Source: RGIG3528 sp045616485
GTDB lineage: Bacteria > Bacillota > Clostridia > Lachnospirales > Lachnospiraceae
NCBI GenBank assembly: GCA_045616485.1
Contig: JAZLGU010000045.1
Location: 1-6,811, forward strand
DNA length: 6,811 nt
Reading direction: 5' to 3'
Below the pieces are notes generated by a model, which was not told the origin of the DNA, made no database searches, and saw only the letters and a program-made list of their open reading frames with translations. Of the stretch, positions 1 through 4,890 are shown one piece after another. The translations under genes were made by a program, and so were the position numbers. Within the stretch, counting starts at the first letter, position 1, and every line of letters begins with the position of its first letter.

Positions 1-71
1 GTCAACTTTTTGTCAGAGGGAAACGTCCCCGTGACAAAAAGTTGACAGTGAGAAACGTCCCCGTGACAAAA
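1..71. repeat. REP-like palindromic and direct repeat element
   Basis: GTCAACTTTTTGTCA (1-15) is the exact reverse complement of TGACAAAAAGTTGAC (32-46), giving a perfect 15-bp stem. Inside the 16-nt loop, GGGA (18-21) can pair with TCCC (26-29). The segment GAAACGTCCCCGTGACAAAA at 20-39 recurs exactly at 52-71, a 32-nt period, so a second partial unit follows the first. No poly-T tract follows the stem, so it does not look like a normal terminator. From memory, repeats with a GTCACGGGGACGTTTCTC-like core occur in many copies in Clostridia and resemble REP sequences linked to IS200-like Y1 (RAYT) transposases; that link is recollection, not visible here. The element touches the window edge and may continue to the left. 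Confidence 0.75.
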
Positions 72-99
72 GTGTTATGTATTTTTTATCTTTTGATTA

Positions 100-127
100 T
101 TGAATATATACGGTAAATAGCTATAAT
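100..127 (+). promoter_or_regulatory. Putative sigma-A promoter of the GGDEF gene
   Basis: A perfect -10 hexamer TATAAT lies at 122-127, and a fair -35 hexamer TTGAAT at 100-105 is separated from it by 16 bp. Transcription would start near 134, giving a leader of about 50 nt before the ATG at 183. The promoter is immediately downstream of the REP-like element. It is called by consensus only. Confidence 0.6.
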
Positions 128-165
128 ATGCTTGGTTAATGTTACCTTTAAATATAAATCAAACT

Positions 166-182
166 GAAAGGTTCATATAAAA
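166..182 (+). promoter_or_regulatory. Ribosome binding site of the GGDEF gene, shared leader motif
   Basis: GAAAGG (166-171) lies 11 nt before the ATG, a rather long spacing. The 10-mer AGGTTCATAT at 169-178 is repeated exactly in front of the next gene (1830-1839), so the two plus-strand genes have nearly the same translation initiation context. Confidence 0.5.
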
Positions 183-1679
183 ATGACTGAGCATGAGGAA
201 TTAAAACAGCTGGCAGATGAATGTTATGCTGAGACTCTCCAATATATGCATGACTCTAAATATAAGCTGGCTTTGGAGACAGCGCTTCGAGCAAAGGATA
301 TATATGTAGAGATTAACGACCGCAGAAATGAATCTGCAGTTTCCAATCTCCTGTCCCTGATTTATGAGGAAATGGGCAATGCCGTGCTGGAGCTTCAATC
401 TACGCTGGATGCACTGGATATCGCCATTGACGAAAATGCCTATGACCTTTCTGCCAAGCTTTACAATAACCTAGGCTCCAAATTTCTCTTTAATAAGTCC
501 TATGAAAGAGCCCTGTTTTATTTTCGTAACGCTATCGCCATGAGTAAAAAAGCTGAAGAAGCTGATTTATATACTGATACTGCCCGCAATGAAGTAAAAC
601 TGGTAGTAGGCATGAATATTGCTACCACCTATTGCCTGCTTGACAATTTCACGGATGCACAAAAGTACTATGAATATACAAAATACATAGCATCAAAGGG
701 ACTTTCTGACGATTTGGACTTTTCTTATATCGTATTTGAGGCCCTATACTTCAAGCGGTCCGGAGACATCGAAAAAGCCACTCAGCTGATCCAGCCTATA
801 ATAGAGAGAATAGAAACCAATCCATATACCACAGACTATCTGGAAGTTCTGCTTGATGTAATCGAGCTGCTAAAGGATCTGGGAGAGATTGCCCTGTGGG
901 AAAAGGTGCTTATGCTAATGGATTCCCATCTGGATGAGGATGCCAGTATTTATTCCCGTCTGGAGCTTTTGAATCAATGGCTTATCTTCTATCAGGAAAA
1001 CGGCAAGGAAGCTGAATACTCAAAAGCCTGCATTAAATATTATCAGCTGTCACTGGAAAAAAATAAGCAGGATATAGAAAGAGAATCCAATACCCTAGAG
1101 CTCAATGCAGAAATGAGACGAGCCATCAGACAGAAAAAGAAGACTGATTCCATCGTATATCTGGACACCCTTACAGGCATAGGCAATCGAAACAAAATGC
1201 TTCTTGACAGTAAGGCTATGATAGAGGAGTCTTACGTCAACGGCACTACTATCGCCATCGGACTTTTGGATATTGACTTTTTTAAAGAAAGTAATGATAC
1301 CTACGGCCATATCGAGGGTGATATTTGTCTCAGATCCGTAGCCCATATCATCCAGGAAGTGGTAGGTGCCAATGGTAATGTATACCGTTATGGTGGTGAT
1401 GAATTCCTGATACTGATGAAAACAAACGATGTCGACCTTATAAATCATGTAGGGAAACGCATTAAGGATAAATTAAAAGAAGCCAAGCTTAATAATGAAA
1501 AGTCTCCTATATGCCCTTATGTTACCATCTCTCAAGGATATACCAGCGCAAAAGCTGAAAAAGATGATACTATAGATACTTTAGTGAGATTTGCAGACCG
1601 AGTCCTCTATTCCGTTAAGAGAAATGGACGTAATAATTACAAGTATATGACACTTGACAAAATACTGGCAGATATGTAG
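183..1679 (+). CDS. TPR-repeat diguanylate cyclase (GGDEF domain)
   Basis: Predicted soluble enzyme of 498 aa that makes cyclic di-GMP from two GTP. Residues 1 to about 300 are helical and TPR-like (for example around 92-120, with NNLGSKFLFNKSYERALFYF, and 141-170). They probably form a protein-interaction or sensing module. A charged helix (about 290-325) links to the GGDEF domain (about 325-490). That domain has the DTLTGIGNR entry motif (328-336), the metal aspartate D363 in LLDIDFF, N371-D372 and the GHIEGD stretch, and an intact YGGDEF (403-408), so the active site looks complete. The RxxD product-inhibition site expected just upstream of GGDEF is absent; that position reads GANG (395-398). 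There is no signal peptide or membrane segment, so it should be cytosolic. It is monocistronic: promoter at 100-127 and terminator at 1685-1725. Domain assignment is firm; the signal sensed by the TPR part cannot be read from the sequence. Confidence 0.93.
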   Translation: MTEHEELKQLADECYAETLQYMHDSKYKLALETALRAKDIYVEINDRRNESAVSNLLSLIYEEMGNAVLELQSTLDALDIAIDENAYDLSAKLYNNLGSKFLFNKSYERALFYFRNAIAMSKKAEEADLYTDTARNEVKLVVGMNIATTYCLLDNFTDAQKYYEYTKYIASKGLSDDLDFSYIVFEALYFKRSGDIEKATQLIQPIIERIETNPYTTDYLEVLLDVIELLKDLGEIALWEKVLMLMDSHLDEDASIYSRLELLNQWLIFYQENGKEAEYSKACIKYYQLSLEKNKQDIERESNTLELNAEMRRAIRQKKKTDSIVYLDTLTGIGNRNKMLLDSKAMIEESYVNGTTIAIGLLDIDFFKESNDTYGHIEGDICLRSVAHIIQEVVGANGNVYRYGGDEFLILMKTNDVDLINHVGKRIKDKLKEAKLNNEKSPICPYVTISQGYTSAKAEKDDTIDTLVRFADRVLYSVKRNGRNNYKYMTLDKILADM

Positions 1680-1684
1680 ATTAG

Positions 1685-1725
1685 AAGTGCAACAAATCAA
1701 AAATCACGATTTGTTGCACTTTTTT
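1685..1725 (+). terminator. Intrinsic terminator after the GGDEF gene
   Basis: AAGTGCAACAAATC (1685-1698) pairs perfectly with GATTTGTTGCACTT (1708-1721), a 14-bp stem with a 9-nt loop. The 3' arm runs into six T residues (1720-1725). It begins 5 nt after the TAG stop, so the transcript of the cyclase gene very likely ends here and the next gene needs its own promoter. Confidence 0.92.
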
Positions 1726-1732
1726 AAAAATC

Positions 1733-1806
1733 ACCTTACGTAATGTATTGCTTATGACCCTAGGTAATGATTTATTCTATGTATGCAATGTAGCAAAAGT
1801 TACAAT
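1733..1806 (+). promoter_or_regulatory. Probable promoter region of the YhfC-family gene
   Basis: The upstream terminator implies a promoter between 1726 and 1840, but no hexamer pair is convincing. Candidates are TTGCTT (1748-1753) with TATTCT (1773-1778) at a long 19-bp spacing, or the -10-like TACAAT (1801-1806) without a good -35. The region also holds an imperfect direct repeat, ACCTTACGTAATG (1733-1745) and ACCCTAGGTAATG (1757-1769), 11 of 13 identical and 24 nt apart, each with a small palindrome (TTACGTAA, CCTAGG). This could be a regulator site overlapping the promoter. The placement is tentative. Confidence 0.3.
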
Positions 1807-1826
1807 ACTATAGCTCTAAACAGAAA

Positions 1827-1840
1827 GAGAGGTTCATATT
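1827..1840 (+). promoter_or_regulatory. Ribosome binding site of the YhfC-family gene
   Basis: GAGAGG (1827-1832) stands 8 nt before the ATG at 1841, which supports this start. AGGTTCATAT (1830-1839) is identical to the sequence in front of the GGDEF gene (169-178). Confidence 0.65.
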
Positions 1841-2662
1841 ATGTATAGTTTTAATGAAGTGGGCGCAGGTGCTTTCATAGCCCTTATAGCAGGCACCATC
1901 CTGGCCATAGTTCTTCCGGTCTTACTGGCTGTTTTCTGGCTTAAGCTTAAAAAGGAAAAAATCTCTTCCGTAATCATAGGAGCTGCCACCTTTTTAGTAT
2001 TTGCCTTATTACTGGAAAAATCGCTTTTATCCCTGATTATTGGAATTGATCACCCGTTAAGCCGCTTTTTAAATGCCAATCCCCTGCTTTTTTCTCTGAT
2101 AGCAGGTCTTTTCCCAGGCATCTTTGAAGAAACCGGCCGACTGGTAGCCTTCAAATTTTTGCTGAAAAAGAATACCAATAAAGAAACCGCCATTTCCTAT
2201 GGTATAGGTCATGGCGGTATCGAAGTCATAATGCTCCTGGGTATTACCTATATTAATTATATCATCTATGCCGTAATGATTAACGCAGGCGTTTTCATTA
2301 AAATCATAGATCAGGTAGCTGCACAGGCTCCGGATCAGGTAGAAGCCCTCTGCACTTTAGCCAGTCAGCTATCCACCATAGCATTACCTGATGTAGGCAT
2401 GGCTATGATAGAAAGAGTTTTTGCAGTTTTATTTCATATTGGTGCTTCCATGCTGGTATTTTATGCAGTACGAGACAGAAAAAAATTCTGGCTCTACCCT
2501 CTGGCTATCTTTATCCATACAGCCATGGACTTTATTGCAGGTCTCTATTCCACCCATGCAATAAAGATTTCTGTCCTGGGACTTGAGTGCATCTTTGCAG
2601 CCTTCGGACTGATTACTTTCTTTGCAGCTTACTTCCTGCTCTATAAAAAAGACAAAAATTAA
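1841..2662 (+). CDS. YhfC-family intramembrane metalloprotease
   Basis: Predicted polytopic membrane protein of 273 aa, a normal length for the family. Hydrophobic segments are visible around residues 9-34, 43-68, 81-97, 122-155, 188-210, 215-235 and 243-267. The conserved polar residues sit in or next to membrane segments: FEETGR (95-100), GIGHGGIE with H124 and E128 (121-128), H199 in LFHIGAS, and H226 in FIHTAMD. This EExxR plus multiple His/Glu pattern is what one expects of YhfC, a family distantly related to PrsW and CAAX-type (ABI) intramembrane proteases, so metal-dependent peptide bond cleavage in the membrane is the likely activity. The substrate is unknown, and no anti-sigma factor or peptide gene sits beside it to suggest one. 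It is probably a single-gene transcript. Its stop codon overlaps the stop of the convergent flavoprotein gene. Family call is good; activity is inferred. Confidence 0.82.
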   Translation: MYSFNEVGAGAFIALIAGTILAIVLPVLLAVFWLKLKKEKISSVIIGAATFLVFALLLEKSLLSLIIGIDHPLSRFLNANPLLFSLIAGLFPGIFEETGRLVAFKFLLKKNTNKETAISYGIGHGGIEVIMLLGITYINYIIYAVMINAGVFIKIIDQVAAQAPDQVEALCTLASQLSTIALPDVGMAMIERVFAVLFHIGASMLVFYAVRDRKKFWLYPLAIFIHTAMDFIAGLYSTHAIKISVLGLECIFAAFGLITFFAAYFLLYKKDKN

Positions 2663-3513
2663 TTCAACTCTGACAAATATTCTATGATGCTGTGGGCGGC
2701 TACATTACCTTCACCGGTAGCCTTTGTGATCTGATAAGGTCTTCCGGTGCAGTCGCCTGCAGCATAAATTCCTTTTTTGGAGGTCTCCATCCTTCGATTG
2801 ACTACTATGTCAGGCCCTTCCATTTCGATGCCGCTTATAAGAGCGGTAGGGGCAACAGAAGTACGGAGTATAAATAAGCCCTCTACTTCTCTCATACTGC
2901 CATCAGTAAGCTCAACATTAGCTACCTTTCCCTGTCCCTGTACACTCTTAATAATGCCCGGCAGCTTTTCCACATTGGGCAAGTCTATCTCGCAGTCCGG
3001 ATAAGTCACGGACAAGTATACATGCTCTGCCAGCTCTGCCAGATATGCCACCTCATGCTCATATCTCTTTGAGGTACAGTGTACTGCTATAGTTTTATTC
3101 TTGTACAAAAAGCCATCACAGGTAGCGCAGTAGCTGACTCCCATACCCAAAAGCTCTGCCTCTCCCGGCATAGGCTTGGCACTGACCGAGCCCGTTGCAA
3201 GAAGAACAGCCTTAGCCGTATATATCTCATTATCACCAAGGATACTGAAGCCTTTTCTGCCGGCAGTAATCTGAGTAACCATCTTGTCAGTGATCTCAAG
3301 GCCTGCTTCCTTTATCTGTTCCTTAAATAATTTGTTTAAGTCACGGCCGGCTACCAGAGCCACTCCCGGGTAATTGGCTATTTTTTCTGATTTTTCCACT
3401 TTTAAGCTCAGATCTTCTGATCCAAACCATATTACTTCTTTATTATGTACTTTTAGATTCAAAGCTGCAGAAAGTCCTGCAGGGCCTGATCCGATAATTG
3501 CAACATCATACAT
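2659..3513 (-). CDS. Thioredoxin-reductase-like flavoprotein lacking the NADPH motif
   Basis: A 284-aa FAD-dependent pyridine nucleotide-disulfide oxidoreductase of the low-molecular-weight thioredoxin reductase type. The N-terminal FAD Rossmann motif GSGPAG is at 8-13, the redox-active CATC at 129-132 within YCATCDGFLYKNK, and the second FAD motif GIYAAGDCTGRPYQ at 248-261. Where ordinary enzymes have the NADPH loop GGGxxA, this protein reads VHCTSKRYEHE (144-154), and the HRRxxFRA phosphate-binding motif is replaced around 169-176 (VTYPDCEI). The protein is shorter than the usual 305-320 aa. The same combination defines the ferredoxin-dependent flavin thioredoxin reductases (FFTR) of clostridia, so ferredoxin may be the electron donor; that is inference. 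The ATG has a strong GGAGG (3523-3527) 9 nt upstream. It lies 31 nt behind the cysteine desulfidase gene and is probably cotranscribed. NADPH-dependent activity is unlikely. Confidence 0.85.
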   Translation of the reverse strand: MYDVAIIGSGPAGLSAALNLKVHNKEVIWFGSEDLSLKVEKSEKIANYPGVALVAGRDLNKLFKEQIKEAGLEITDKMVTQITAGRKGFSILGDNEIYTAKAVLLATGSVSAKPMPGEAELLGMGVSYCATCDGFLYKNKTIAVHCTSKRYEHEVAYLAELAEHVYLSVTYPDCEIDLPNVEKLPGIIKSVQGQGKVANVELTDGSMREVEGLFILRTSVAPTALISGIEMEGPDIVVNRRMETSKKGIYAAGDCTGRPYQITKATGEGNVAAHSIIEYLSELN

Positions 3514-3522
3514 AAGATTAGT

Positions 3523-3527
3523 CCTCC
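3523..3527 (-). promoter_or_regulatory. Ribosome binding site of the flavoprotein gene
   Basis: The minus strand reads AAAGGGAGGAC ahead of the ATG at 3513, with GGAGG 9 nt from the start. This is the strongest Shine-Dalgarno in the window and lies in the 31-nt gap after the desulfidase stop, supporting efficient translation of the second gene of the unit. Confidence 0.75.
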
Positions 3528-3544
3528 CTTTATGTCAGAGTATT

Positions 3545-4816
3545 TTACTGTAGCATCATCTTAATTATTTCTTTATCTGTTTCCTTCATGCCCACTTTTC
3601 CGATATAGCCTACACAGCTTATAGTCTCACCGGCATCTTCTTTTATAATACCTGTATAAGCTTCATAAGCCTTACCCTTCATAGCCAGAAAATGCGCCAT
3701 CATGGCTGCATCCAGACTGGAAGCTATCTTAGCCGCGCAGGATACCTTGGCTCCGTCACAGATAATACCCGGAATATTGGCTAAAGTATTATCAATGGTA
3801 GCCTTAATCTGCAGAAGACTTCCACCGCAAAGATAAGTAATAGCTGCTCCTGACGCACAGGAAGCACTTACCGCTCCGCAAAAAGCTGAAAGCTTGCCGA
3901 TAAAGAGCTTCTGATAAATAGTAAGCAGACTGGAGAAAACCAGTGCTCTGTAAAGCTTGTCATTAGGATAGTCTTTTTCTCTGGCGTAGATAATAACCGG
4001 CACGGAAGAAGCTATACCCTGATTGCCACTGCCTGAATTAATAATAACCGGCATGTCACAGCCTGCCATTCTGGCCTCAGATGCAGCTGCTGCGTAAGCC
4101 TTCATACGGGTCACTACTCCATCAGAATAGGAGCTGCGAATCATATGTCCTATGCCCAGGCCATAATCGCCGGAAATACCCTCATAGGCAATATCCATAT
4201 TATATCTTATCTGTCGCTCTATCATAGGGCGCACCAGGTCCAGTGGCACCTCATCAGAAAATTTCTTAATCATCTCCAGTGTAAGGAGATTCTGCTTGGC
4301 ACTGTCCCTGCCCACAGGCTGAATATAGTCTGTTGCCAGAAGCACCTCATCATCCTTTACTATTCTGGATATATTAAGATGAGAATAAGATACTTCTACA
4401 GAAGCTGTATGATTCTCACCTGTCATTTCAATAATAAAATGCAGGGGTATTTCAGAATCCAGATACTGTACCAGACAAATCTTATCCTGTAATAATTCTC
4501 TGGCTCTGGCTCGACAGGCATCGTCCACCGACTCCAGTACTTCCATCTGCCTGTCAGCCTGCCCGCCAAAGGCTCCCAGTATACAGGCTACCTCTATACC
4601 GGTCATGCCGCCGGAATTGGGGATAGTAACGCAACGAACATTTTTAATCATATTGCCTGAACATTTTGCCAAGATGCTTCGAGGCTCTTCTCCCAGCACT
4701 TCTCTGGCCTTGGCAGATGCGTAAGCCAGTGCAATAGGCTCTGTACAGCCCATGGCCGGTATCAGTTCCTCTTCCAGAATGGCCATGTATGCTTCGATTA
4801 TCTCTTGATCCAACAT
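3545..4816 (-). CDS. L-cysteine desulfidase (serine dehydratase alpha-like, CyuA/YhaM family)
   Basis: A 423-aa cytosolic protein of the UPF0597/CyuA family, predicted [4Fe-4S] enzymes that convert L-cysteine to pyruvate, ammonia and hydrogen sulfide. Numbered from the ATG at 4816, it has the family signature MGCTEPIALAYA (22-33, Cys24), the SGSGNQG motif (261-267), and cysteines at 313, 320, 353 and 360 in FCGAVSASCASGAA and ICDGAKVSC. Cys24 and the 40-residue spacing from Cys313 to Cys353 match the cluster ligands I recall for the archaeal enzyme (Cys25, Cys282, Cys322). A longer reading frame opens with TTG at 4828, but GGAG (4823-4826) stands 6 nt before the ATG at 4816 and overlaps that TTG codon, so the ATG is preferred. 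It has its own promoter (4858-4885) and heads a unit with the flavoprotein gene. Serine deamination is an alternative substrate reaction for this fold. Confidence 0.9.
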   Translation of the reverse strand: MLDQEIIEAYMAILEEELIPAMGCTEPIALAYASAKAREVLGEEPRSILAKCSGNMIKNVRCVTIPNSGGMTGIEVACILGAFGGQADRQMEVLESVDDACRARARELLQDKICLVQYLDSEIPLHFIIEMTGENHTASVEVSYSHLNISRIVKDDEVLLATDYIQPVGRDSAKQNLLTLEMIKKFSDEVPLDLVRPMIERQIRYNMDIAYEGISGDYGLGIGHMIRSSYSDGVVTRMKAYAAAASEARMAGCDMPVIINSGSGNQGIASSVPVIIYAREKDYPNDKLYRALVFSSLLTIYQKLFIGKLSAFCGAVSASCASGAAITYLCGGSLLQIKATIDNTLANIPGIICDGAKVSCAAKIASSLDAAMMAHFLAMKGKAYEAYTGIIKEDAGETISCVGYIGKVGMKETDKEIIKMMLQ

Positions 4817-4822
4817 AATTTT

Positions 4823-4826
4823 CTCC
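4823..4826 (-). promoter_or_regulatory. Ribosome binding site deciding the desulfidase start
   Basis: On the minus strand GGAG (4826-4823) precedes ATG (4816-4814) by 6 nt. It overlaps the alternative TTG codon at 4828-4826, which makes the upstream TTG an unlikely start. Confidence 0.7.
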
Positions 4827-4871
4827 AACGCTGTTAGCTAAAAAATATATTTTCTCCATTATATCAGCGTT
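4827..4871. repeat. Inverted repeat flanking the desulfidase promoter -10
   Basis: AACGCTG (4827-4833) and CAGCGTT (4865-4871) are perfect 7-bp inverted copies 31 bp apart. One lies in the -35/-10 spacer and so would not be transcribed. The other lies next to the ribosome binding site. A DNA-level operator is therefore more plausible than an RNA hairpin. The arms are short enough for chance to be possible. Confidence 0.35.
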
Positions 4872-4885
4872 TTCAAATTTTACAA
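4858..4885 (-). promoter_or_regulatory. Promoter of the cysteine desulfidase-flavoprotein unit
   Basis: On the minus strand, TTGTAA (4885-4880) and a perfect TATAAT (4863-4858) are separated by 16 bp. This sits entirely between the HD-GYP stop codon and the desulfidase gene and would give a leader of about 35 nt. Two copies of AACGCTG/CAGCGTT flank the -10 and leader. Confidence 0.7.
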
Positions 4886-4890
4886 GCATT

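Noticed and set aside
1..46. Hairpin at the left edge as an intrinsic terminator
   Set aside because: The stem is strong, but no T-tract follows it on either strand in the right position, and a second copy of the core follows, so a repeat element fits better.
1..71. CRISPR repeat
   Set aside because: Only two partial units with a spacer of about 12 nt and a long palindrome; CRISPR spacers are about 30 nt or more.
4145..4492. 115-aa open frame on the plus strand
   Set aside because: Antisense to the desulfidase gene within a well-conserved family region; the composition looks like a shadow frame.
4817..4828. Longer cysteine desulfidase start at TTG 4828
   Set aside because: The TTG overlaps the GGAG that is ideally placed for the ATG at 4816, and no ribosome binding site is well placed for the TTG.
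4644..4889. 81-aa minus-strand frame starting just after the HD-GYP gene
   Set aside because: It covers the desulfidase promoter and overlaps the real gene in another frame; no domain or suitable ribosome binding site.
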